Assembly (NCBI GenBank): GCA_000711775.1
Contig: ARYC01000557.1
Location: 1 to 64,000, forward strand
Direction of reading: 5' to 3'
Length of the DNA stretch: 64,000 bases
Source of the DNA: Oxytricha trifallax
Taxonomy: Eukaryota; Ciliophora; Spirotrichea; Sporadotrichida; Oxytrichidae
The position numbers were made by a program, and so were the translations under genes. The first letter of the stretch is position 1. Every line of letters begins with the position of its first letter. Below, piece by piece: positions 11,520-26,158 of the stretch. The notes below the pieces were generated by a model. It did not search any database, was not told where the DNA came from, and saw nothing but the letters and a program-made list of their open reading frames with translations.

Positions 11520-13618
11520 ATGTCAATAGGTCGAGAAGGAGCATTCGGTGAAATTACTACAGTCAATGTGAAAAGTTTAATAAAATAACCTCAAATGCCC
11601 ATTACTGCTAGAAACGCGCTAAATGTTAAAGGCATGAGAGAAAACGAAGAAGAAGCCAAGATTAGAAAAGAACATAAACTACCGCCTCCTTAATTGCCAT
11701 TAAAAATGTTAAAATTTTAAGAAGTTTTTATCAATAAACATAAATTAATCAAAGTTAATTATTAAATGAGGGATATAGGTTAAATTGAATATAAAAGTTA
11801 AGTTTAATATATAATTGGGTAGAACTATGGGTCATGGCATATTGAACCAAACTTTGGATTCTATAACACATAGATCAATATTACTTAGTAAAGAATGACT
11901 AAATCTATCTATATTTTAACCAACATTCGATATAATTATTTTCCAAGTTATAAATATGCTTTCTATTTTTATTGCCACTCAAAAATACTATTTTATTTAT
12001 AATGATCGAATTAAATTCTAATTCAGACTTCAATATTTACTGCAAATTATTAAATAAAATAATATTAATTGATTTAGATGTTAGAAAATACATAATCTTA
12101 GGTTTAATAGCCAGTAATATAAACTCAGGAAGTTAAAACTTCATTCTGGTCTGATGTGGAGAAACTGGACTCACTCTTGACTCAATAATTGCATGGAAAC
12201 TTCTCTGATCAAATCTAAATATTTATATTGTAAATATTAATATCGAAAATATTAATATCTTAATTCTTATTATTAATTTTGGGAATAATGAACCTATAAG
12301 AATATATTTCCATTCTTTAATTAAGAATTGTAATACAAAGTATAAATATAAAATTAGAAAATCTCATAGAACCAAAAATAAAGACTAGGCAGCTAATAAG
12401 CCTAAACCTTGAATTTACCAGCTAAAGAAATTTAAATTCTATAGAAACATTGCGCACATTCTTAACTTGATATTACTACTAATAATGTTGAATTCATAAG
12501 TATTTTATAAATAATATTTAATTAAAATGATCATTAATTTAATAAGATAAATCCCTTATATAAAATAAATTTAAAGAAATAAAGCAATCCCCAGTAAAAA
12601 TTCCAATTAATTTAACTATTTAAATTAGTTTATTAAAAATTCATAGAACTTGACAATAAAAAGTAGACAAAATTACAGGAGTCATCCCAAAATTTAATCA
12701 AGGAAATCGATGGTGTGAAGCTGCCTATGCGAGTGCTAAAAATTGAATGTATACCTAAATGTGGAATTCCTTTAGTCTAAGACTTGACCACACTCAAGGA
12801 GATGAAATTTCACTATGATTTCAAAGATCCTAATGCCTATAATATATGCATAAAAATAAAAAAGTCTAAAGAAAAAAACCACTTAATATTATAGCTGCCT
12901 CATGAATCCTTGGAGAAAGACCCAAACATTTTACCTAAAGCCTTGACTTAATTCGTGATTGATGCTTTGTAATTTGCTGGATAATACTCAGCCTAAAGTC
13001 TCATTAAGTATTGCTTAAGTTTTATCTATTTAATTACCATTTTTTTCTTGAAATTACTTCATTTTTTCCAATATGAGTAGAGAACCTGGTATGATGCAAT
13101 TGAGAAAAAAGACTACATTTTTGACACAGAAGTTATCTATGAGTCAGTCCACGGTGACATAGTCAAATATACTAAAATAAGCACATAGCCTGTTGCTTAT
13201 ATCATATATTATATTATATTTATTATATATTGTCCCATTTTTTAATGAATTTTAATGCTACTTTTATTACTTAAAAGAAAGTTTATTTATTGCGAAACAC
13301 CTTAATATAATAATTAATGATTTAAGTTGCTTAATATAAGTTGGAGATGATTCAGCAATATCAGGCATCAGATTAATTACATGAATCTGCTAATAAAATC
13401 AAATTTGATAATTAATCAGAGAATAAAAATGACTATTTTTAATAATCAAATGCGCACAAGGAACTGCTAACCAGCAACAAATATGTTGCGGAATCTAATA
13501 TAATAATAATAATAATATATGAAATATTATATGTAATTTATTATAATTTATGTGTAAAATAAATTAAAAAACTATTTAATCTAAAGAGCACAAGAATGAA
13601 ATTCAGCATATAATGTGA
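11520..13618 (+). CDS. Conserved-looking unknown protein, at least six MDSs
   Basis: ATG 11520, TGA 13616-13618. Pointers restore one frame: GAAGTT (before VKTSFWSDVEKLDSLLTQQL), AGTA (IKQRTWYDAIEKKDY), AATATA (DIVKYKLEMIQQYQ) and AATCTAA (13492-13498 and 13578-13584), which joins YVAES to KEHKNEIQHIM and the stop. The last MDS is only about 40 bp. The junction before the block LPMRVLKIECIPKCGIPLVQ (starting about 12.65 kb) is unresolved. The product is mixed hydrophobic/charged, with no signal peptide or membrane segment evident. No family recognised. Confidence 0.78.
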
Positions 13619-14633
13619 ATAGTAAAGACTTATTTATTATTAAAATTAAATTTAATCAGAAATTATAATTTAAATAATTAATTACAGAATATATATGTAA
13701 AATTAATAAAACTAAATTTAGAAGAACTAGAATACTTAACAATTTAAATTTATTTAAAGTATTTTTTTGCCCATTATAATCGTTTTTATTTCTTTTTAAA
13801 ACTGTTTATTCTGAATAAAATTATCTTATTTTATCTATGAAATTATTTGTGTTAAAGATATATATATGCTTAAATTGTTTTACAATTATAGAGAATTAAA
13901 TTTTTTTATAATCATTATTCTAATTCTAATAGCAATATTAATATACACAAATAAAGATTTTAACAAATTAATTTCCTAATTTTAAACTTTATATAACACA
14001 ATTGAAATAAAAAGATTTAAATTATGTTTTATATTTAGAAATTCAAAGAAATCTATGTTTCATATAGAGTATATTTTAATATATTTAATGCTTAAATAAT
14101 ATAAGAGTAGCATAATTTTTATGATTAAATTATTAATAAGCTGCACATGTGATAGAATATAAATCAACTTATATTAATATAAATGGAATTTATTCCAAAT
14201 TTGATGGTAATAATTTTTTAAGGATTTAACTATATAAAATTATCGTAACAATTAAAAATATACTATTTAATACTTTTATTTTCTCCATATAAAGTAATTT
14301 AATTTTAACGTTTTAATTATTTCTTTAAAAATCTTATTACTGAATTAAAAAACTAAAAATATTTATAAGTAAATACTATTTAAACCATTTATATGAGAAT
14401 CTAGAGACAAATTATAAGAATAATATATTGAATTATCAATTAGAGATTTAATTAAAATAACTTGACTTATTAAATAAATTGCTATTAATTGAATCAAATA
14501 ATAAAGTATTATACCATGTGAATAGAGATAGTTAATAGTAAACTCTTAATAAACTTAGTCTTTATTCGTTACTCTAGTTCACCAATTCTCTTCTATAATA
14601 AAAGTATATAAATTAGTTGTAGTAGAGAATTGG
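13619..14633. other. AT-rich intergenic DNA
   Basis: Very low GC content. I see no coding segment, RNA gene or repeat until the MITE insertion at 14634. Confidence 0.6.
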
Positions 14634-15093
14634 GGGGGGGAAGTTTCCTGCACTGGTTATTATATAAAAAAAAATTTTAGGGAAGTTTCCTGCACTCTTT
14701 TTTTAATTTTTTGATTTTTATTTTTTTCATCAAATTAATCTTTATAACAACCATCAACAAACTTCAGGACTATTTTTATTTTTATTATCATACTTTAATT
14801 TATTAATCAATATTCAATATCTCTCTTCAGATTCCAAAAACTATGACATTTTTTATATGATATTTGCAAGTTCTGTCTCTTAAATATTATAATGATTGAA
14901 TTCGATTGTTATTGTAATTATGCCATACCTATATATTTTCTTGAACTACTTCAATGATGAGTAATGTGGTCTTAATATTAAATGGTTCATTAAAATATTA
15001 AATTTGTTAATTTATGTCAAATTTATTCAATTTACATAAATAAAATAAAGCGTGCAGGAAACTTCCTCGAGTGCAGGAAACTTCCCCCCCCCC
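14634..15093 (+). mobile_element. G-tailed MITE, copy 1, 8-bp target duplication
   Basis: A 460-bp element begins with a G run and GAAGTTTCCTGCACT and ends with the inverted form followed by a C run. The 14-mer GAAGTTTCCTGCAC occurs twice at each end, once terminal and once subterminal. The flanks carry GAGAATTG at 14625-14632 and 15094-15101. An 8-bp target duplication is typical of hAT-like elements. No transposase is encoded, so this is a non-autonomous element. Copy 2 at 16673-17180 lies in the opposite orientation. Confidence 0.9.
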
Positions 15094-15383
15094 GAGAATT
15101 GGATTAGCATTGATTAATTATAATTTTAAAAATCTAAGAATATTGATGAAATAATAAAAAAATAATATTAAAATTTTAATGAAAAATTGATTGTGTAAAT
15201 ATTTAAATTAATTTCTAGATGTTTTTCAAAGAAATTTGATTTTAATAATAATGAAAAGTAGGAATCACTTGACAATCAATCAAGATAATATTAAATAAGC
15301 GAGACTATTTTTCTATAAAGATATACCAATTTGTATTTAATTGAAGAAAAATTATGTTTTGATTATTTAATAACAGGGAGAAG

Positions 15384-15490
15384 TGGAATGGGGGGCGAGG
15401 TGGTTTTTTGGAGTTTTTTAGTTCACGACTGGCACGTCACGGAATTTGCCACGTCAACTCACTCAGATACGTCTACGTCACGACTAAAAT
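15384..15490. other. GC-rich patch with repeated ACGTCA motifs
   Basis: Within AT-rich DNA this patch carries ACGTCA four times (in CACGTCACGG, CACGTCAACT and TACGTCTACGTCACGA), plus a G-rich start. An 80-codon frame starting at ATG 15254 runs through it to a TGA at about 15490, but it shows no family resemblance. It could be an upstream regulatory region of the following gene or a small unrecognised MDS. Confidence 0.4.
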
Positions 15491-15599
15491 TGATGGTTTG
15501 ATTTTAGTATTAAACAGTGAATTGATAAATATTTAATTTTGAGTATAACTCATTAATCATGATCATAATTATTTAATAATCAAGATTGGAGTAAATTAT

Positions 15600-16407
15600 C
15601 TGTGATAAACAGCACTTAGGAGTTGTATACACCTCAGATAGGTCTCAAGAAAAAGTTTTTGGATGCCAAGAAATTGTCATTAACGCCAAGAACCAATCAG
15701 ACTATGGATGAGAAGTGGAAAGTTTTTGAGAGATGTGATTTAAGAGTTGGGAAAATCGTTAAAAGCGAGCCACATCCTGAATCAGAAAAATTGGTTAAGG
15801 GGTTTTGGGGTCTTTTATTAATGGGAGTTAAAAACCTAGAGATTTTCAATATAAAATAAACCTTAAATTATACATAAATACCGTTGATTTGGGAGAACAA
15901 AATTACAGAATGATAGCCTCTGGATTAAATGGTAAAATTCACACCGACGAGATGGTGCAGGGTTTAGTTCTCGTATTTGCTAATATCAGACCTAAGAAAT
16001 GCGTAGATTTTAAATCTCAGGGTATGTTACTGTGCGCTTGCGATGATGAAATGAAATAAATTGAACTTATAAGGCCACCTGATGGATCTCAAGTTGGTTA
16101 AAGAGTGAAATCATTTTATTAATAAAGCTTTTTATTCTATTTATTTCTTATTAGTTGGGTAAAATAAAAACATTATAACGTAATAATTTTAGTAATTTAA
16201 AGTGTAACTAGCAGGAAACCCTATAAAAGGAGAGCCTCTCCCCGAAGAATAAAAACCTGTGCTCACGAGCAGGAAAAAGTATGCTTAAAAACTTCTCGAA
16301 TTATTGAAAACAGATAATGAAGGGGCTGCAACATACGATGGCGTTAGCTTGGAATCACCCACAGGCAAGTTAAAGTGCAAAACGTTAAAAAATATGAAGA
16401 TTCTATG
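15600..16407 (+). CDS. EMAP-II/Arc1-like tRNA-binding domain protein, copy 2 (start not found)
   Basis: The frame is open from about 15580 and ends at TGA 16405-16407. IES 15788-15864 (AAATT) and IES 16104-16200 (AGTG) are removed to give LRVGKIVKSEPHPESEKLY, then VDLGEQNYRMIASGLNGKI, then VLVFANIRPKKCVDF and ELIRPPDGSQVGQRV. Domain order matches copy 1 at 4.3-5.6 kb. There is no upstream in-frame ATG before a stop, so the N-terminal MDS is missing or lies elsewhere. The IES at the LV-VFAN position of copy 1 (5096-5192) is absent here. The gene lies between two opposed MITE copies. Confidence 0.85.
15788..15864. other. IES containing a telomere-like G4T4G4 block
   Basis: Pointer AAATT at 15788-15792 and 15865-15869; removal joins SEKL to YINTVDLGE in frame. 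Inside the 77-bp IES lies GGGGTTTTGGGG at 15799-15810, one and a half units of the hypotrich telomere repeat. Confidence 0.85.
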
Positions 16408-16672
16408 ATAGTATCATCAAAAATTCATGTTAAACTTATATTGTCTTATTAGTTACACTTCATTTTTTCTGTTTAATAATTACTATATATAAGAAGTTGA
16501 ACCTTAAATTTATTTGTAGAATTTAATCTCAACACACATATTTGAATAAAAATTTTGCAATACCTCTTTAATATAGAACTGTATTTTTTTGGTATTATAT
16601 ATTTATAAAATTAGAGATATTCTTTTTTTTATCATTAAATTATACTTCCAATCATAATAGAATAATAATTTT

Positions 16673-17180
16673 GGGGGGACAAGTTTCCTGCACTCGAGGA
16701 AGTTTCCTGCACTTTTTTTTTATTTTATGTAAAATTTAATAAATTTAATATAATTCATAAATTTAATTTTTTTATAACTCATTAATATTAAGAGGATATT
16801 TATACATCATTTAAGTAGTTCAAAAATATAGTCTAACACTATATAGTTATTGATTCAACATAGTAAATTGAATTAAAATTTCAATAACAATTGGATACAA
16901 TACTTAGTATTTCTAAGATAACAGAGAGAACAATATAATGGTTAATAGTCAGATACCAACAAATATCAGATGAATTATATCAGATATTGGAATCTAAAAA
17001 GAGATATTGACTATTTGATTAATAAATTAAGTAGAATTAAATCAATAAAATCAGTTCGGAAGTTGATTTGTAATTGTAATAAAAAATTTTTAATAGAGAA
17101 AAAATTTTTAAAAAAAGTGCAGGAAACTTTCCTAAAATTTTTTTTTTATCATAAACCGGTGCAGGAAACTTGCCCCCCCC
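16673..17180 (-). mobile_element. G-tailed MITE, copy 2, inverted relative to copy 1
   Basis: A 508-bp element with the same doubled GAAGTTTCCTGCAC termini. Its left end matches the reverse complement of copy 1's right end, including the CTCGAG spacer between the two motif copies and the following tract TTTATTTTAT. The flanks carry ATAATTTT at 16665-16672 and 17181-17188, an exact 8-bp duplication. The open frame across 16970-17242 spans the element end and is not a gene. Confidence 0.9.
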
Positions 17181-17188
17181 ATAATTTT

Positions 17189-17527
17189 AATTTAATTTCC
17201 GATTTTATATTTATTGCTATAATAATACCACAGATTAATTGAAAATAGTAACTCATAGTTTAAAGTAACTTTTAATTAAATATTTAGAGCTAATAATATT
17301 GTGGGAATCAAGGTATTAGCAATTTTAATTAGAATATTAATATAAAAATAATCTTTAATATTATTTTTAATGTTTAAATTAAATATTACTCATTTGAAAT
17401 TATGATTTGATTATTAAACAATTTGATTGAAATTTAATTTGATAAATTTATTTTATTAATTGGATCGAGATATTAAGATAAGCTATTTCACTCTAAATTG
17501 TCAAATTTAGAGAAGTCAATGAATTCA
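17189..17527. other. AT-rich gap
   Basis: Between the MITE and the 3' end of the reverse-strand GNAT gene; nothing recognisable apart from short AT tracts. Confidence 0.55.
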
Positions 17528-18792
17528 TCATAGGAATTTTGCGCAGTACTATACTGTGTGTGGAGCGTCGCCGAGCTTCTTGAGTAAACTCTCATGAGGT
17601 TTGTAATGCTCATTGATTTCAGGGTAGTCTTTGAAGTATACTTCTGAGAGGACAGTGTATCCAAATTTTCATTATAAAATTCAAAGTATAGATCATAAAA
17701 CTCTACTACAATAATTGACTCAAACAAGGTTTAATTAGAGATTTACTTCCTATTTAACATTAAAAATGAGAATTTTCTAGCAACATGCATAGTCTCTGGT
17801 GAAGTGCTTGTCATGTGAATACAATCAAAACCTCTTTCTTTGGCCATTTAAGTACAAGCTTCGAAGATCAGATTCAATAAACCTTTGCCTCTATGCTCTC
17901 TTAACACGATAATCAAATTACTTGTTTAATTGTATGATCTATTAATGAAAATAGGCTTGCTTTTTTCTAGAATGATTCCTTCTTATATATCAAATTATTA
18001 TGTTTTATACAATAAAATTAATCAATCTAACTCTAGCTTTCTTAACTTCAGGAGTGAAGAACTCGGGGTAGGCAGCCTTGGCTTTGTTAGTAGCATCAAT
18101 AAGTGGTATTTTTATTGAGCAGTAAGCTGGGTTAAGGTCAGGGACGTAGCCAATCGGCTTGTCCATGTCAAACATCATAAACATGGCTGAAATTTATTTG
18201 CAAAATCTGCTTTCTGATTAATTAATGACTGGCTTGTTTTTAAGTGCTGTAGAACCTGAACTGCCATCGTTGAAATCTTAATCAAATAAATTCTCATTGT
18301 AACTTAACCTTTACTATTTCAGTAATTTTCACTTAATGCATAATATTTAAAATAGAGTTACGTTTAAAATCATCAAATTCTTCATCATCATCGTCTTGAT
18401 CATTGGAGGAAGGGAGTGGCACTTAAGTATCTTCAACAAAGAATATTCCATTGTTATCAAACACATCTTATCTGATTATATCGTTCATTTTAGTCTGTGT
18501 AGCAAAGTCAATTCCAAAACTCTATGGGATTGGGTCATCCTAATATGTATATGTATGTAAGAAATTACTTTGACAAAGTGATAAATTGTTTAAATACAGT
18601 AATATAAAACTCATCCAGCTAGTTTACGATTATGGGTTCATTTAAATCAACAATTTCTTGAATGTCTCTGGGATATCTGACAATATACGAACCCTTTTTG
18701 AAGAAAATTTCCTCTCCGTGATTAAGCCTGGTGCTGCCTCCATCAGCTGCCAATTGATCATCTGTTGATACTGCTATATTTAATGATTGCAT
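17528..18792 (-). CDS. GNAT-family N-acetyltransferase, copy 1
   Basis: Reverse strand, ATG 18792-18790, TGA 17530-17528. Five MDSs. Pointer TTGATTA joins VRLIIV to LREHRG, and pointer GAAAATT joins ARKFGY to TVLSEVYFKDYPEIN. The acetyl-CoA binding motif A is clear (LREHRGKGLLNLIFEACTQM), followed by ERGFDCIHMTSTSPE and the conserved C-terminal ARKFGYTVLSEVYF. The N-terminal region has an acidic stretch (NDQDDDDEEFDDF). It should transfer an acetyl group to a small amine or protein; the substrate is unknown. A second copy lies 1.2 kb further on the same strand. Confidence 0.87.
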
Positions 18793-18979
18793 TTTATTTA
18801 GTATTTGTTATGATTATATCTATAAATATTTAATTAATCTGTACTTAACTTTAGTTATCACATCATATCATACGATATATAGTAAAAAAACTATACTTAT
18901 ACTTCATGATTGAATATCATTTTATTTGCAAAAATTGTTATATAAATTGAAGCATTTAAATTATTAAATTATTTGAGTT

Positions 18980-23057
<4,078 letters not shown>

Positions 23058-23215
23058 TTTTAATTATTTACTTTTTAATAATATAATTCAATTTTGTGTA
23101 TGTGATAAATTCACTGAATATAAACTCAAAAATATAATAATAGAATGACCTGAACCGATTTATAAATATATTTTTGTTGATTATTCTAAAAATAAATTGC
23201 AGAAATTTTCACCTT

Positions 23216-24322
23216 TATTCTTTTTATACTTCTAATTTTGCTAGTTTTTCCAAATATTTCTCAAAAACGAGAATATTTATTCATTAATCTAGTGAAATGT
23301 TTAAATCTATGCAAAAGGAATCTATTTTTCATCTTTGTTGATTCTTGTGTACTTGCTTATATAAGATTTCGCTAATTGGAATTCAAAAATAGGCTAAAAA
23401 TTCAGATCTTTGAATTATTTAATGATTGTAGTCTTCCCACTGTATAATAAGTTTATACATAAATATATTAAATAGATATATATATATATTTATAAATTTA
23501 AAATTATAGGTGGTTAATGAGCCTAATCAAAACATTTTGGTTCTATCTTTAATGGTACTTCAGATAATAAGCTTTAAATCAATACTTGATAAATCACTCT
23601 AATTTGACTTAACTCATAAGAATATATAAAAATAAGTCGATAGTTTGAAAGTCACAAAGAATTCTTAAAACTCTTCAAATGATGAAATTATCCAAGAATC
23701 AAAAATTTAAGAAAATACTGAAAATATTTCAGCTCAAACTTTATAAGAAAGTTCTGTATCTCTCAATCTACTGAAAGCTCTCTTCCTCTATTTTACGATA
23801 CAATAGTATTTCTATAGAACAAGCCATAGAGAAAGATTTAGCAGTATATAATTTGGTAAAGCCTTTCTGGGGTTCACAGATTACAATTACTATTTACATG
23901 GCTTTTTGGTTTTGCTGAACACATATTCTATACATATAATTGGAGTCATGATTTTACCATGGTTTATGGCGAGTACTAATTCAAAAAATGATGTTTAAAT
24001 TATTGACAAGAAAAAAGATGAGGATGACTTAAAATAATTAGTGGAAGATAAAGGTTAGAGCAAAAATGAAAACAAAGAACCTAAAGTATCCCAAAAAATT
24101 GAGAAAAATTAATACAAGCTTGAAAATAGTAATTTATTCAAGAAAACAAGCTTAATTTTTGCTATTTTATCCATCTTGAATTTAGTGCTCTCAGGCATTA
24201 TGAGTGGGCTAACAAAAAAAGAGCTTATGTTTCCCTAGAGAACTGCACCGAAATATGTCTTTGATATGGCACAAGCTAGTTTTTATATAGTAACTGCATT
24301 CATATATCATTTAGTATATTGA
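23216..24322 (+). CDS. PIGO: GPI ethanolamine-phosphate transferase (PIG-O type), C-terminal block, inverted relative to its N-terminus
   Basis: Forward block of hydrophobic segments separated by an acidic/Lys-rich loop, ending at TGA 24320-24322. RERFSSIQFGKAFLGFTDYN followed by YLHGFLVLLNTYSIHIIG matches the PIG-O signature around ATGHQ...IHWHAAFVGF...LLVGANTFASHLL. LMFPQRTAPKYVFDM matches the family end LMVWKVFAPKFIFEA. A likely first pointer TTTTCA (23216-23221) pairs with the reverse-strand copy at 26164-26159 and keeps the frame. An internal junction uses a short pointer near 23274 and 23524. This block has no start codon of its own; the N-terminal part is the reverse-strand block at 26.2-28.6 kb. 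Confidence 0.8.
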
Positions 24323-24504
24323 TTGATCCACGTCGAATAGTAGAATAAACATATAGTGTTCTTAATTAATGTAATTTGATTTGTTAAATTTGTTAATATC
24401 TGATAAAATTTAAATGTCTATAATATTTGGGTAGGTAATTCTTTATAAAATTTCCTTATGTTTTAGAGAAAATTTACCCGAATATTAAAATCTTAAATTT
24501 AAAA

Positions 24505-26048
24505 ATGAACAGAGGCGGTAGATATAGTGATAATCAAAGATAGAGCTATGGTAACCAAGGTATTTTTACTAATTCGCATTAATTAAGGGTGATTAATTGA
24601 TTATTTAATAGGCGGCTACAGAAGCCAAGGAAACCAAGGCTATCCTAACAATAGAAGACAAGGCGGTGGTATCCAAGCTAAGATGAGAGACACCAGAAAC
24701 TATATATTAAGTTAGTTTGGTTATTGATAAGTAATTTATACATTTTATCTCCTATCTTTAACTTAGAGTAAGATTAATGAGTTTCAGTAGGATATGTAAT
24801 TATTATTAACCCTATGTACACAATTAACTCAGATATTATTATTAGAAACTAAATCAGAAACAATCAAGTTGTTGGTGGTCGTGGATCAAGAGGAATGGGT
24901 TAAAGAAGACCTCTCCGTCAAAACCCAGAGAACCAATATCAAGATAATAGAAACCAAGGCAGCTATCAACAACCACAAAGAAATAGGCAAAACAACAACA
25001 ACTTGCGTGAAGATTTGAGCAACAACAACAGAAGAGGTGGCTAAGGTCTTAGAAGAATCCCACAGAGAGTGAATGCTTATCGCACTGGTGGCGCTTAAGC
25101 TTATGGACGCAGACAATTGCAGAGAGAAGATGATCATGATCAGAGAAGAATTGTAAGTTTTAGCGATTGGTAAAAGTCAATTTTCATGTATAGGGCATCA
25201 ACCAAAGATCAAAGAGAATCAATAAAGTGAGACCAGTTGGTCGTGTCTAGAATCAGAGACAAGCTCCACCTCAACAACAAAGATAGCAATAATAATATTG
25301 TAGGAAATTGTATAATTAGTGAAATTATTCGTTTTAGATCATAAAATAATGTAATTCATTGAAGGAAATATTAATGCAGAAAATTAATTTCAATTTATTT
25401 TATATTATTGGCTATTGATTAAATATTTTTATATACGTTCAATATGTGCAAAAATATTTTTTTAAAAAATAATGAATTTATTTTAAATAAATAGTTAAGA
25501 CTAGTTAAATCAATATCTTACTGTAAATTCTAAGAGTTAATTTGTTTTTATTCATAAATAATAATTATTTTATTTGATTTGATGTATAAATTTACAAATA
25601 AAATTAATTCCTGTATTAATCAAGAAGAAACTAGCAATAACTTGGTGATCGCAGACCACCAATGAGGACTCTCGGCCAAAGAAGACCTAGACAACAGCAA
25701 TAACCCAGAAACCAGAACCCCAACCAGAGATAGAACCAGCAGCCCAGACCTCCCAGAGTCAGCGGCACTGGCGCCAAAGCTCTAGTCAAGCTCCCAGATG
25801 AAGCTCAACTTAAGACCCTCCAGGTGAAAGCAGAGCTAAATAAATTGGGTGAGGCTCCCAGAGCATATCTTGACAAACTTGAATTCGACAGCATGCAGGT
25901 TGACAATCATCCAGGTAGATTGACCCTCGACTCTAGATTCAACAAGATTCAAGGAGCCAGGCCAAATTTGGGAAAAGGTTCTCAGGGCAACGGTAAGACT
26001 CTTAGATTGGTGAATAGACCCAAGCAAGCTGGCTCAAGAAGATACTGA
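24505..26048 (+). CDS. RGG/Gln-rich probable RNA-binding protein
   Basis: ATG 24505, TGA 26046-26048. Arg/Gly/Gln/Asn-rich from the start (MNRGGRYSDNQRQSYGNQ), with RGG-type boxes (GGRGSRGMGQRRP) and poly-Gln tracts. It ends in a more ordered region, LDKLEFDSMQVDNHPGRLTL then NKIQGARPNLGKG. The 9-bp pointer TAGCAATAA bounds a 300-bp IES and joins QRQQQ to LGDRRPPMRTL; three shorter IESs lie upstream. Composition suggests a nuclear RNA-binding or mRNA-export adaptor-type protein, by inference only. It lies between the two inverted halves of the PIG-O-type gene. Confidence 0.78.
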
Positions 26049-26158
26049 GAGTGAATCATTGCATGTGTTATGCTGCATAAGGTCGATCAAAGGCCTGTAA
26101 TACACTAATTACTATAATAAAAGCAGTTTTAAAATGTCTTCATTATAAGTCTATTCTC

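Noticed and set aside
15799-15810. GGGGTTTTGGGG as a telomere addition site or chromosome end
   Set aside because: It lies inside a 77-bp IES with coding MDSs of the same domain on both sides.
16970-17242. A forward open frame of 90 codons
   Set aside because: It crosses the end of MITE copy 2 and its target duplication; there is no protein signal.
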